Shown piece after piece: positions 29,319 to 38,789 of a DNA stretch of 64,000 bases. This DNA comes from Trichodesmium sp002260545 (lineage in GTDB: Bacteria; Cyanobacteriota; Cyanobacteriia; Cyanobacteriales; Microcoleaceae). A model generated the notes under the pieces. The model saw nothing but the letters and a program-made list of their open reading frames with translations. It did no database searches and was not told the DNA's origin. The stretch spans positions 1 through 64,000 of the forward strand of contig NZ_JBNHEQ010000181.1 in assembly GCF_050016015.1 (NCBI RefSeq), in the 5' to 3' direction. Position 1 is the first letter of the stretch, and each line of letters starts with the position of its first letter. A program made the translations under genes and the position numbers.

Positions 29319-31055
29319 CTAAATTTTCAAACTGTAAATTTTTTGTGTTTCTAAATTTTCCATAACTGTCGATAATTCATTAATTTCAAAACTATGACGT
29401 TTCAGTTTTCCTTGTAAGGTAGTCATAGGATCGACACCAGAAGCGATGAGAAATTCCAATTTTAAAATATTTTCCCATTGAGCTATTTCTGTTAATACTT
29501 TGGCGATCGCCTCCAAATAAGGATGATTTGATTGTTGATACCATTCAGATGTAGTTAAGATAGCTTTTTCTAAACCAAAATTAACTATTAAAGGTGCTTG
29601 AGCAAAAACCGCTGTTGCCACTGCTCTAGTTTCTTCCCGCAACAGAAAATCATATTCTTTGATTAAACTGCGTAATTTTTCCAAATATTCATAGCGCTGT
29701 TGAAACGGATTTTTCAGACTTGCAATATAAGAATTATCGGCAAATTTTCCTTCTGTGTTTTGATAATTCCAATCAATAGCAATTGTCACTAAATAACTGC
29801 GTAACAACATATGACCTAATTTTTGCGCCTTAGTCGCCAAATAAGCAGAATTATAATCTGTTGTTTCTATTAACAAAGGAAGCCGATCTACTACTTCAAT
29901 TCCATAACCATTTAAACCTGCGATTTTCCGGGGATTATTTGTAATCAAACGAATTTTCTTCACACCCAAATCATTTAATATTTGCGCTCCCACACCATAG
30001 TTGCGTAAATCAGCAGGAAAACCTAATCTTTCATTAGCTTCGACTGTATCTAATCCTAGATCCTGCAATGAATAAGCTTTCATTTTATTAATTAAACCTA
30101 TTCCCCTACCCTCTTGTCGCAAATAGACAACGACTCCCGCACCAGCATTTTCAATCATTTTCATCGCTGCTTGCAGTTGCATTCGACAGTCACAACGGAG
30201 GGAACCGAAAGCATCTCCCGTCAAACACTCAGAATGTACCCGCACCATGACATCTTTTTCCGGAAATTCTTCTGGGTTGCCTTTAACAATAGCTACATGT
30301 TCCGAATTATTTTGAGTATTGCGGTAAGCATAAATTTGGAACTCACCAAATTGGGATGGTAACTTTGCAATAGCTTCTCGGTAAACAAAGCGATCGTGTC
30401 TGATGCGATAACTGATCAGATCAGCAATACTGATCAATTTCAGATTATGAGTTTGAGCATATTCTATTAATTGAGGTAATCTTGCCATTGAACCGTCTGG
30501 GTTTTGAATTTCACAAATAACCCCCGCTGGATATAAACCTGCAAGTCTAGCTAAGTCAACAGAAGCTTCTGTATGACCAGCTCGTTTTAATACTCCTCCT
30601 TCTTTAGCTCGAATGGGGAAGACATGACCAGGGCGACGTAAATCTTCCGGTTTGGTAGTAGGGTTAATCACAGCTTGAATAGTTCGCGCTCGGTCTTCTG
30701 CTGAGATACCTGTAGAAACTCCCAACTGTGGGGAAGCATCAATACTGACAGTAAAAGCTGTTTGGTTACTGTCAGTATTTTTAGTAACCATAAGTGGAAT
30801 ATCTAATTCGTCAAGGCGATCGCCTGTCAATGAGAGACAAATTAGACCTCTAGCTTCTACTGCCATAAAATTAATCATGTCTGGAGTAGCAAATTGAGCT
30901 GCACAAATTACATCTCCTTCATTTTCTCGATGTTCATCATCGACTACTACTACAGACTTACCTGCTTTAATGTCTGCTAGTGCAGCATCAATAGAGTCAA
31001 ATTGAAATTGTTCGTTTGGTTGTTTATTCACAGATAGCTTCCCTGGTTTTGTCAT
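29319..31055 (-). CDS. ribBA: Bifunctional DHBP synthase / GTP cyclohydrolase II
   Basis: The 578-residue enzyme opens riboflavin synthesis on both branches. The RibB part (about 25-220) shows VVVDDEHRENEGDVICAA and the acid loop. The RibA part (about 225-415) shows the zinc site SECLTGDAFGSLRCDCRMQL and LRQEGRGIGLINKMKAYSLQ. A C-terminal extension of about 160 residues (LVTIAIDWNYQ onward) is the type found in cyanobacterial RibBA; I know no function for it. The ATG is divergent from bluB with 204 bp between. No FMN riboswitch was seen in that gap. Confidence 0.94.
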   Translation of the reverse strand: MTKPGKLSVNKQPNEQFQFDSIDAALADIKAGKSVVVVDDEHRENEGDVICAAQFATPDMINFMAVEARGLICLSLTGDRLDELDIPLMVTKNTDSNQTAFTVSIDASPQLGVSTGISAEDRARTIQAVINPTTKPEDLRRPGHVFPIRAKEGGVLKRAGHTEASVDLARLAGLYPAGVICEIQNPDGSMARLPQLIEYAQTHNLKLISIADLISYRIRHDRFVYREAIAKLPSQFGEFQIYAYRNTQNNSEHVAIVKGNPEEFPEKDVMVRVHSECLTGDAFGSLRCDCRMQLQAAMKMIENAGAGVVVYLRQEGRGIGLINKMKAYSLQDLGLDTVEANERLGFPADLRNYGVGAQILNDLGVKKIRLITNNPRKIAGLNGYGIEVVDRLPLLIETTDYNSAYLATKAQKLGHMLLRSYLVTIAIDWNYQNTEGKFADNSYIASLKNPFQQRYEYLEKLRSLIKEYDFLLREETRAVATAVFAQAPLIVNFGLEKAILTTSEWYQQSNHPYLEAIAKVLTEIAQWENILKLEFLIASGVDPMTTLQGKLKRHSFEINELSTVMENLETQKIYSLKI

Positions 31056-31259
31056 TTTTTTTCAAAATATGTTTAAAAGTATACAAATATTATAACGATA
31101 TACAAAGATTATAGGGTTTCCTAGGCTACGGAAGTATAGTAACAAGAATGAATAAATTAGATAGATAGTTGAGAATATACATATGCAGCAACTTGAAGAC
31201 TCTATTAAGTAATTGAGTTTCAGATAGAAAATATCATACAATAATTGGAAGTAAATAAT

Positions 31260-31922
31260 ATGAAAGGTAGAATTTTTACAGAACAAGAACGTCAAATACT
31301 TGCAGATATTATCGTTCATCGTCGAACAGAACCAGTTGCAAAATTTATTAATAAAGAAATTCCTGATACAATAATAGAGCATTTACTATTTGCTGCTTTG
31401 CACGCTCCTTCAGTTGGTTTTTCTCAACCCTGGGAATTTGTGATTATTCGTGACCCATCAATTAAGGCCAAAATCAAAGCGTCTTTTGAAAGAGAAAATG
31501 AAAAAGCAAAAGAAATATTCAAAGATCGGCCTTTACCTCATCAATTTCAATTGATTGGTACGGGAATAAATATCACTCCCGTTAATATTGCTGTTTTCTA
31601 TAAACCCTCACCTAATCCTGTCTTAGGTCAAACCTGTACGGATAAAGTTGGACCGTACAGTGTTTGTCTGGCAATTCAAAACTTATGGTTGATGGCTAGA
31701 GCTGAAAATATAGGTGTGGGTTGGGTAAGTATTTTAGATGAAAAAGAGGTAAAAACTATTCTTAATGCTCCTCCAGAAAATGAATTAATAGCGTATTTAT
31801 GTTTAGGTTATGTCACAGAGTTCACGGAAACCGAACGTCCTATGTTGGAAATTGCTAACTGGGAAAAGCGCAAATTAAAGGAGGCAGTGATTTATTATGA
31901 CAGTTATCAAAACAGGGAGTAG
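31260..31922 (+). CDS. bluB: 5,6-dimethylbenzimidazole synthase BluB
   Basis: The 220-residue protein belongs to the nitroreductase fold and matches BluB: HRRTEPVAKFINKEIPDTII, FAALHAPSVGFSQPWEFVII, and GPYSVCLAIQNLWLMARAENIGVGWVSI. BluB breaks down reduced FMN with oxygen to make the lower ligand of vitamin B12 (known). I take ATG 31260 with GGAAG upstream. The gene is divergent from ribBA, which supplies flavin. The last residues QNRE and the stop TAG come from an AGGGAGTAGGGAATAGGGA heptamer tract, so the original C-terminus may have been changed. Confidence 0.82.
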   Translation: MKGRIFTEQERQILADIIVHRRTEPVAKFINKEIPDTIIEHLLFAALHAPSVGFSQPWEFVIIRDPSIKAKIKASFERENEKAKEIFKDRPLPHQFQLIGTGINITPVNIAVFYKPSPNPVLGQTCTDKVGPYSVCLAIQNLWLMARAENIGVGWVSILDEKEVKTILNAPPENELIAYLCLGYVTEFTETERPMLEIANWEKRKLKEAVIYYDSYQNRE

Positions 31923-31942
31923 GGAATAGGGAATAGGGAGTA
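31911..31942. repeat. GGGAATA/GGGAGTA heptamer tract overlapping the bluB stop
   Basis: The tract begins inside the last bluB codons and supplies its TAG stop. It runs about four heptamers. Confidence 0.75.
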
Positions 31943-32057
31943 ATTTGAAAGATAAAAACATTTTTATTATGGCTAATTAATGAGACTTGATATTATACGC
32001 CCAAAAAAGAAACAGGGTTTATTGCCCTGATTGTTGTTTTTCAAATCACGAAATAAA

Positions 32058-32085
32058 GTAGGGACGTTGCATGCAACGTCCCTAC
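32058..32085. repeat. 28-bp perfect palindrome
   Basis: Arms GTAGGGACGTTGCA / TGCAACGTCCCTAC, with no mismatch. Identical to the copy at 63943-63970; related to copies at 28160, 34148, 43374, 56381 and 62672. Confidence 0.9.
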
Positions 32086-32148
32086 AAAGTTATCATTTTT
32101 TTAATTTGGTTCATTGATCTGAAAACTTTTGGAATATGAAAGTAAATC

Positions 32149-32994
32149 ATGTTAGTTAATGAAATTAATCAAGAATTAGGCAAACCCTATTTCGAAACTA
32201 ATAACTTTCTAATTTATCAACTTGATTGCTTAGATGCAATGACAAAAATTCCAGATGATTTGATTAATTTAACAGTGACTAGCCCTCCATATAATATTGG
32301 TAAAGACTATGAGAAAAATTTGCCAATTGATGAATATTTGTCTTGGTGTAATATCTGGCTATCAGAGATTTATAGGATTACTCTAAATACAGGAGCTTTT
32401 TGGTTAAACTTGGGATATTTATCAATTCCTAATCGTGCTAAAGCCATTCCTATTTATTATTTAATTTGGGATAAAATTCCTTTTTATTTAATTCAATAAA
32501 TTGTTTGGAATTATGGAGCGGGAGTAGCAGGTAAAAAGTTCTTTTATCCCAGAAATGAAAAGTTTCTTTGGTATGTGAAAAATCCTGATCAATATACATT
32601 TAATTTGGATGAAGTTCGCGACCCAAATGTTAAATATCCTCATCAGAAAAAAAATGGTAAATTAAAGGTTAATCCCAAAGGAAAAAATCCTACTGATGTT
32701 TGGCAGTTTCCCAAAGTTATTGCGAAAAACCGAGCAGCAAAAGAAAGAACTCCTCATCCAGCTCAATTTCCTATTGCTGTAATTTCTAGAATAATTCAAG
32801 CTTGTTCAAATCCCAATGAAATTGTTTTTGATCCGTTTCTTGGTTCGGGTACCACAGCAGTAGTTCCTTTAAGTTTAAAACGGCAGTTTATTGGGTTTGA
32901 AATTAGAGCAGATTATTGTGAAATTGCTGCTAATAGAATTGAGAATTTGTTGAGAGAAAAACAAGTTGATGCAGAACAATTATCCTTGTTTTAA
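32149..32994 (+). pseudogene. Type II DNA methyltransferase, one in-frame TAA
   Basis: The 281-codon frame encodes a beta-class N4/N6 methyltransferase: LTVTSPPYNIGKDYE (motif IV, near 43), and DPFLGSGTTAVVPL (motif I, AdoMet, near 232) in the order expected for that class. TAA at 32497-32499 (codon 117) falls in FYLIQ*IVWNYGAGVAG, where relatives usually have Glu (GAA), so one base change would explain it. No frameshift. Truncation separates the catalytic motif from the cofactor motif, so the product should be dead unless the stop is read through. It faces the nuclease gene with 9 bp between. Specificity resembles ScaI-type (AGTACT) only by neighbour inference. Confidence 0.85.
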
Positions 32995-33003
32995 ATTTTT
33001 GAT

Positions 33004-33609
33004 TTATAAAGGTAATTCTAATAGCTTGTAACGTTCTACATCTATACTTAATCTTGCCTGTTATCCTGTAGCAGCTACTTGATCCTGCCAATCATCTTGA
33101 TCTAACCAACCAAACCTTACCAAAGTAATTTTTGGTCTTTCTGAAGCAGGGCTATTTCTATTAAATTTCTCAAAATTAATTGCTAAATAGTAACCAGATT
33201 TATTTTTTTTTAATCTACTGTTAGTAGTGCTTTTTTGAGCATAACTACGATTTCCATATATACTACGCTTGCTTGAGGAAGTTTTCATCTCAATTGAGTA
33301 GTATTCATTAGTTAGACAAACAATATATTTTTCATTATCATTCTCTTCTCTGCGCCAAATATTAGGATATTTCCTAGCTAATTCTAAAGGAATAAGTTAA
33401 TGTAAAAAGTATCCCATAATCTGAGGACGAGGAAATAAATCTACTCCTATTTTATAAGCAGAGCTTGTAATATTAGATTCAAAAATTTCATGCCAAACTT
33501 GATTAATTAATTCATAAATTTGATTAGAATTAAGAGGGTGTTGTTTGATAAGTTCTAGTGTTTTTGCTTCCCACGCTTCTACAGGTAGTCCCGCATAAGG
33601 TGATAGCAT
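33004..33609 (-). pseudogene. ScaI-family-like restriction endonuclease, two in-frame TAA
   Basis: Over 201 codons the frame reads as one nuclease: MLSPYAGLPVEAWEAKTLEL, GVDLFPRPQIMGYFLH, then TAA at 33397-33399 (codon 71), LIPLELARKYPNIWRREEN, YSIEMKTSSSKRSIYGNRSY (an E-x-K type active-site region), SGYYLAINFEKF, VRFGWLDQDDW, VAATG, then TAA at 33061-33063 (codon 183), QARLSIDVERYKLLELPL. I recall this pattern from ScaI-family enzymes. The first stop sits where relatives have Glu (FLHELIP), the second where they have Gln (GQQARL). Its ATG abuts the stop of the controller gene (TAAATG), showing one operon. Confidence 0.78.
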
Positions 33610-33831
33610 TTATTGAATACCCTCTAACAATTTACTCGGTGATACTTCTAAAGCTCTAGCCAAACGGAGAATATTCAGAAGTGCTACATTTCTTTCTCCA
33701 CGCTCAATACCACCGATATAGTTTCGGTGTAATCCTGCTAGTTCAGCTAACTTTTCTTGAGAAAGTCCTTTTGCTTGTCGCAATTTTCGCACTTGCTGAC
33801 CAAAAATTTTTAACTCAATATATTCTGACAC
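33610..33831 (-). CDS. XRE-family controller (C) protein of the restriction system
   Basis: The 73-residue protein is a single helix-turn-helix domain of the Cro/C1 type: FGQQVRKLRQAKGLSQEKLA, then LAGLHRNYIGGIERGERNVA with the recognition helix. Size and position directly before a nuclease gene (stop and start touch) fit a C protein, which delays nuclease expression until the host DNA is methylated. It starts at GTG. It is the only gene of this system without a stop inside. An inverted repeat about 37 bp upstream may be its operator. Confidence 0.88.
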   Translation of the reverse strand: MSEYIELKIFGQQVRKLRQAKGLSQEKLAELAGLHRNYIGGIERGERNVALLNILRLARALEVSPSKLLEGIQ

Positions 33832-33867
33832 TATTACAGGGTACCACCGAGGATAAACCTGAATCTA

Positions 33868-33882
33868 CACACTATAAGTGTG
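33868..33882 (-). promoter_or_regulatory. Candidate C-box operator
   Basis: CACACT-ATA-AGTGTG is a perfect 6-bp inverted repeat, flanked by GAATC and GATTC, about 37 bp before the controller start. C-boxes are short inverted repeats of ACT...AGT type at this distance (known); identity is inferred. Confidence 0.45.
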
Positions 33883-34147
33883 ATTCAGTTTTTTCACCCT
33901 TAATAAGTAGGTTGGTGAAAAAATTTACAGGTATGTCATTGCGACTGGAACGGAGTGGAAGGTTTGCGGAGCATTCCGGAACGGATAGCAATCTCAGGAG
34001 TGCGCGGAGATTGCTTCCTATCGTCGATAGGGACAACTATTGAACTGGATTTGATATGATATCAAGTCTGTCGGACATGATATTACGCACCCAAACAAGA
34101 AACCGGGTTTTTTTCTGATTGTTGTTTTTCAAATCACGAAATAAAGC

Positions 34148-34173
34148 TAGGGACTTTGCATACAAAGTCCCTA
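34148..34173. repeat. Palindrome family member with compensatory change
   Basis: Arms TAGGGACTTTG and CAAAGTCCCTA pair perfectly around CATA. Relative to the main family (TAGGGACGTTG / CAACGTCCCTA) both arms changed together at the same base pair. Confidence 0.8.
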
Positions 34174-34274
34174 CTTTGTGGTCTGATACGGTTTAGATAA
34201 GACCAAAACTCACAAGATATCGCTCTATAGACTCATGTACTTTCCTTCTTCCTTCTTCCTTCTTCCTTCCTTCT

Positions 34275-37200
34275 TTATACAGACAACATAATTTGCGAAC
34301 CTTGGGCGGTTTTACTAACTTCAATTCTCGCCTGAAAAGCTTCTTTAAAATGAGGAATATGAGTCACTGTTAAAATACACGAAAAATCAGCAGCAATAGC
34401 ATTAATAGCAGCAATTAATCTGTCACATCCCTCGGCATCTTGAGTACCAAAACCTTCATCAATAATCAACATTCGTAAGGCAGTACCGGAACGCTGCGCT
34501 AATAATTTTGACAAGGCTAAACGAATGGCAAAATTGACTCGAAAAGCTTCTCCTCCCGAATAAGTTTCATAAGGTCTTGTTCCTTTTGTATCTGCAATTA
34601 AAATATCTAATGTATCTATCCATTTAGAATTTTTCTTACTTCCTTTTGTAGCTTTTTGGGTGACAAATTGAACGTGCAATTGATTAGCACTTAGTCTTGC
34701 TAAAATTTGATTGGTTTCTGCTTCTAACTGAGGTAAAATATTTTCAATCATTAATGCTTGAATTCCCTTTTTACCAAACGCCAAACTTAACTCCTGATAA
34801 ACTCTATATTGTCTTTTTGTAGTTTGTAATTCTTCCAATTGTTGATTATTTTGAACGTGCAAATTTTCTAAATGTTGTAACTGCTGTTGTACTCTGCCTA
34901 AACTTCCCAACTGTTCGTCTAACTGCCCACGACGGTCTTGAATTTTTTTGTCTAAATAAGTAATTTTTTCATCCAGGTTTGGAGTTTGTTCTAACTGTTG
35001 ATTTAAAATGGAAATCTGACCTTTAATTCCTGCTAAATCTTGCTGCCGATTTTCTATAACTCCCTTTAATTCATTTATTCTTTCCACTAACTGAGGATAT
35101 TGTTTTTGAGCTTGACGTAATTTCTCAATTCTAGTTAGCCAAAATTGTGCCTTTCTTAACTCCGACCTAACATTATTATGCTCATCTAAATCATACCCAA
35201 TCTCAGAAATTTCTCTCTCAATAATCACAATTTGTTGTTGTACTTGAGAAGTTTGTTTCTGTCGCTCCAAATCTTGTTCCAAACTAACTATTTGCTCCTC
35301 AATTTCTGGCATCTGACCGCGAACTTTTCCTAACTTGTTCTCCGCATCTTTAATTTGCCCATACTTAATTTCTGCCCACCTTAATTTCTTTTCCTCTTCC
35401 CTCGCTAAACTATGACTCCGGTCATCATAATTAAATTCTTGAATTTGCTCCTCTAAAGTGCTAATTTCAGCATATAAATTAACCGCAAAATCTCCCGTAT
35501 GTAGCGATCGCTCAACCTCTGCCACTTCCTCTACTAACTCTTGCAACAAACTTTCATCCTTTTTAATATTATCCAACTGAACTTGTAAACCACCCCGACG
35601 CTCCCGCAACTCATCATATTTTCCCAACTCCTCGTCTATTTGTCGATATTCTGTTCTCAAAACCTGAATTTCTCGCTCAGAAAGAGTCAGTTGTTCCCGC
35701 GCTACCCACAACAAATCTCTAATTTCCTTTTGCTGAGTTTGATGTTTATCTACTACTAAATGCCAGTGATGTTCGTCCAATGGGCGATCGCATAAGGGGC
35801 AAGGTGGATATTCTTTGACTGCAACTTTACCATTACCATTACTATGATCTTGATTTAATAATTGTAACTTTTGGTCTAGTTCCCCCAGTCTGGTTTCATA
35901 ATCTTTTTTATTGCGAATTAAACGTTCGAGAAATTGATGTCTTTCCTGACCTTTTTCTCGCACCCGTTTTTGATAAACCCGTCTATTTTCTAGTTGAGCA
36001 ATTTCTGTGACTACTTCCTCTAAGGTTGCCTGGAGTTGAGGTTGCTTTTGTTGTTGAGTTCGTCGTAGCTGACAGACTCTAGAATTAAGTTCTTCTAAAC
36101 GAGCGCTCAAACGTGCCTGCCCCTTTTCGAGTTCGGTTTGTAATTTTTGCCGTTGTTGCAGCAGGGGAGTAATTTCTACCTGTAAGTTATCTAGTTCGTT
36201 TAATTTTGTTCGTGCTGCTTGTAATTTTGTCAGAGCAATTTCAATATCAGCACGTTTACTTAAAATATGTAGGTTTTCTTGTTCCTGGTCTTTGAGGGAA
36301 TTTAACTGCGCTCGACATTGCTGAATTTTGTTTTGTACTTCCTGGAGTTGTTGCCGTTGTTTTTCCTGGAGTTGTTGCCTTTGGTTGAGAGCGTTTTGGT
36401 GTTTTTTGAATTTGCCAGATAAATTTTCTTCGGTAGTTTGTAGGTTTTGGAAATTAGCATATCCAGCGTTAATTTCATTTTCCTGTTTTACTACTGCTAA
36501 TAGTTCGTCTTGTTGTTGTTGGGTAGTTTTTAGTTCTTGTTTGAGGCGATAACATTCTTGCACAAGTTTATCGTATTGTTGTTGTTGACCTTGCAGTAGT
36601 TTTTCCCAGGTTTGGCGCTCATGTTGTTGGGTTTGAAGTTGTTTGAGTTGTTGTCTGTCAGTTTCTTGTTTTTCTTGCAGTTGAGCTAAAGTTGCTTTCA
36701 GGTTGGTTTGTTGTTGAGCGATCGCTTCTTTTTCTTGGAGTTGTTTTTGGTTCGCTTCTAGACTTTGTTCGAGTATTTCGACTTTTGCTTTAAACTGCCG
36801 AGCAATATCTTTAGCTTTTTCTCCCAGAGTGTCATATTGGTCAAGTTTGAGGAGAGAGGCGAGAATTTCTTTTCGTTCATTAGGACGTTTGAGCATAAAT
36901 TCATCTGCCCTACCTTGACGCAAATATGCCGAATTTACGAATGTGTCGTAGTCAAGTTTAAGATGTTCGATAATACTTTGTTGAGTTGCTCTCACACCTT
37001 TTTGAGTCAGACTTTTAAACTGGGAACCTGTATTAACTTGAAATTCTAGAGTTGGTGACTGACCCCGACGACGACCACGAATGACACGGTAGATGTTACC
37101 GTGGGTGGAAAATGTAAAGTCTACCCGTACTTCTTTTTCTCCCAGACTGATAATATCGTCTTCGGTAGCAGCACGACTATTTCCCCATATTGACCAGGCG

Positions 37201-37331
37201 ATCGCTTCTAGTAGAGAAGATTTTCCTGCACCGTTAGGTCCGCAAATACAGGCAGTGTGCAGACCTGTAAAATCTAGAGTTACTTCGTGATAACTGAGGA
37301 AATTTTTTAGTTGCAATTTTTGAGGAATCAT
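34275..37331 (-). CDS. sbcC: Exonuclease subunit SbcC
   Basis: The 1018-residue SMC-like ATPase forms, with SbcD, a nuclease that cuts hairpins and palindromes and trims breaks (family knowledge). Seen: Walker A CGPNGAGKSSLLEAIAW near 30, QGRADEFM, two long Gln/Glu-rich coiled coils, the zinc hook CPLCDRPLDEHH near the middle (about 513), the signature YSGGEAFRVNFAIRLALS and Walker B MLIIDEGFGTQDAEG near the C-terminus. Length is normal. sbcD is not adjacent. The gene lies in a region crowded with palindromes, its known substrates. Confidence 0.94.
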   Translation of the reverse strand: MIPQKLQLKNFLSYHEVTLDFTGLHTACICGPNGAGKSSLLEAIAWSIWGNSRAATEDDIISLGEKEVRVDFTFSTHGNIYRVIRGRRRGQSPTLEFQVNTGSQFKSLTQKGVRATQQSIIEHLKLDYDTFVNSAYLRQGRADEFMLKRPNERKEILASLLKLDQYDTLGEKAKDIARQFKAKVEILEQSLEANQKQLQEKEAIAQQQTNLKATLAQLQEKQETDRQQLKQLQTQQHERQTWEKLLQGQQQQYDKLVQECYRLKQELKTTQQQQDELLAVVKQENEINAGYANFQNLQTTEENLSGKFKKHQNALNQRQQLQEKQRQQLQEVQNKIQQCRAQLNSLKDQEQENLHILSKRADIEIALTKLQAARTKLNELDNLQVEITPLLQQRQKLQTELEKGQARLSARLEELNSRVCQLRRTQQQKQPQLQATLEEVVTEIAQLENRRVYQKRVREKGQERHQFLERLIRNKKDYETRLGELDQKLQLLNQDHSNGNGKVAVKEYPPCPLCDRPLDEHHWHLVVDKHQTQQKEIRDLLWVAREQLTLSEREIQVLRTEYRQIDEELGKYDELRERRGGLQVQLDNIKKDESLLQELVEEVAEVERSLHTGDFAVNLYAEISTLEEQIQEFNYDDRSHSLAREEEKKLRWAEIKYGQIKDAENKLGKVRGQMPEIEEQIVSLEQDLERQKQTSQVQQQIVIIEREISEIGYDLDEHNNVRSELRKAQFWLTRIEKLRQAQKQYPQLVERINELKGVIENRQQDLAGIKGQISILNQQLEQTPNLDEKITYLDKKIQDRRGQLDEQLGSLGRVQQQLQHLENLHVQNNQQLEELQTTKRQYRVYQELSLAFGKKGIQALMIENILPQLEAETNQILARLSANQLHVQFVTQKATKGSKKNSKWIDTLDILIADTKGTRPYETYSGGEAFRVNFAIRLALSKLLAQRSGTALRMLIIDEGFGTQDAEGCDRLIAAINAIAADFSCILTVTHIPHFKEAFQARIEVSKTAQGSQIMLSV

Positions 37332-38789
37332 TTTGTTATGGCGCTTTTATTTGTCAAGCTTTACTAAACTAATAATGTTTCACTGAGTTGTTTTCTAACT
37401 AATTTGGTTGATGTTAATTTTCCCTGTTTTTCTTTTGTCTTTGATCCGTTGTTTTTTAGACAACAGCTATATTCATTTAGTTAGTTTTTTGACTTTATTT
37501 TTCACATTTTACATTAACACAAAAAAATGAATATTGTTCTTATAGTTCTACCTATAAATATAAACCATTTAATTTCCAATGGTAGACTTAATCTAATTTT
37601 TTCTAGATTTAGTGTGATGAATTATTAATTTACACTATATATAAATTTTCTGGAGCATAAATTGTATTGACTCTAAGGCAAAACTTAACTATGAAGCTTT
37701 TGAATATCTGGACTGACGCAGGTCTACTACATATTGATAACTAATATGATTACCATTGGAAAGTATAAGTAAGGTTAGGTTTTCCAGGAAAATTAGTTAT
37801 AAAATTTAATTTTCCCCTACCTTCAAACTCAGGTCTTCTCTAATTAACTCGACTTCAACTTGATACTATGAGTATTCAGTTATTTTGTACTGTCAAAAAG
37901 AGGGATGTAGTTGTCGGTAGACTCCGCCAAAGCGTGTTTTTTTATTGATTTTTAGCTAGATTGCTTGATAGTCTATGATCGTAGTTTTTGAGTAATTATC
38001 CCGATCCTAATTATCTGATGTGCTAAAATTTCTTAAAATTTCTTAAAATTTCTTAAAATTTAGAAAAAGATGAGTTACCTATACTACTAACTACTACATA
38101 ATATCCTTTATAATCTCCTCATAATACTGTGTTGTCACTATAATTAGTAAAGTTGCATAAGTCGTGAAAAAATTATGTTAGAGTTAGGAGAAACAATAGT
38201 TGAATTAGGGTAGGATTTTTTATCCTATCACAATATTTTTAATATGTATTCCCTGTCCTTAAACACTTATGAAATGTAAGCATTCCGCAGTCAGCTATGA
38301 GCTAGCCTCCTGCGGAGGAAGTACGTTAACAGTTTCATTACCTTTAGTTGACAATTCGAGCTAGTTGTTCTTGTGCTTTAATTTATGGGTTGAAAATGTA
38401 GTAGAAGTTAAACCAATGTTTACTTAATTTAAACCTCGCCCTTAAGGGGGGGTCTTTAAAAACTGTTTGCGCAGCATGACCTAGGAAGAGCTGACCGCTA
38501 ATAGCTGTTTCGCTTGCTTCGCTGCGCGATATGTTTGCGGAGCATTCCGGAACGGAAATGCGCAGCATTCCGCAGGAAATGCTTACTATTAACTAGCTAT
38601 TAGCTGTCATAATTTAGCTGGAGCGCTAAAATCCGAGGGTTTAAGCCCCCCACAAGAGCTTGAAAAATTAGTGGTGCGCCTTTTATGGGGGATTGAAACC
38701 CCCATTATACACAGTGAAAAGCTGATAGCTGACTGCTGACCGCTGACTGCTACGTCAAATTCCTTTGCTGTAAGTCAATAAACCCGATC
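37332..38789. other. Gene-free spacer, 1.46 kb
   Basis: Four copies of the 10-mer TCTTAAAATT occur at 38023-38061. A GCGGAGCATTCCGGAACGGA-type motif lies at 38535. The dispersed element partner lies at 38617-38753. No supported gene or RNA. Confidence 0.55.
38617..38753. repeat. Dispersed element, copy 2 (partner at 2203-2364)
   Basis: Same order of blocks as the copy at 2.2 kb: GGAGCGCTAAAATCCGAGGG, TTAAGCCCCCCACAAGAG, GTGGTGCGCC, then GGGGGATTGAAACCCCC that folds, and CATTATACACAGTGAAAAGC. It ends 37 bp before the response-regulator kinase start. Confidence 0.65.

Larger units (their letters stand above)
33832..34274. repeat. Spacer with dispersed repeat, hairpin and heptamers
   Basis: Besides the C-box, it holds a GTCATTGCGACTGGAACGGA ... 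GGAGATTGCTTCC element (33937-34020), the palindrome-family hairpin at 34148-34173, and TTCCTTC heptamers (34243-34274) that run into the end of sbcC. Confidence 0.65.

Noticed and set aside
31056..31259. FMN or cobalamin riboswitch between ribBA and bluB
   Set aside because: The 204-bp gap shows none of the conserved RFN or B12-box sequences.
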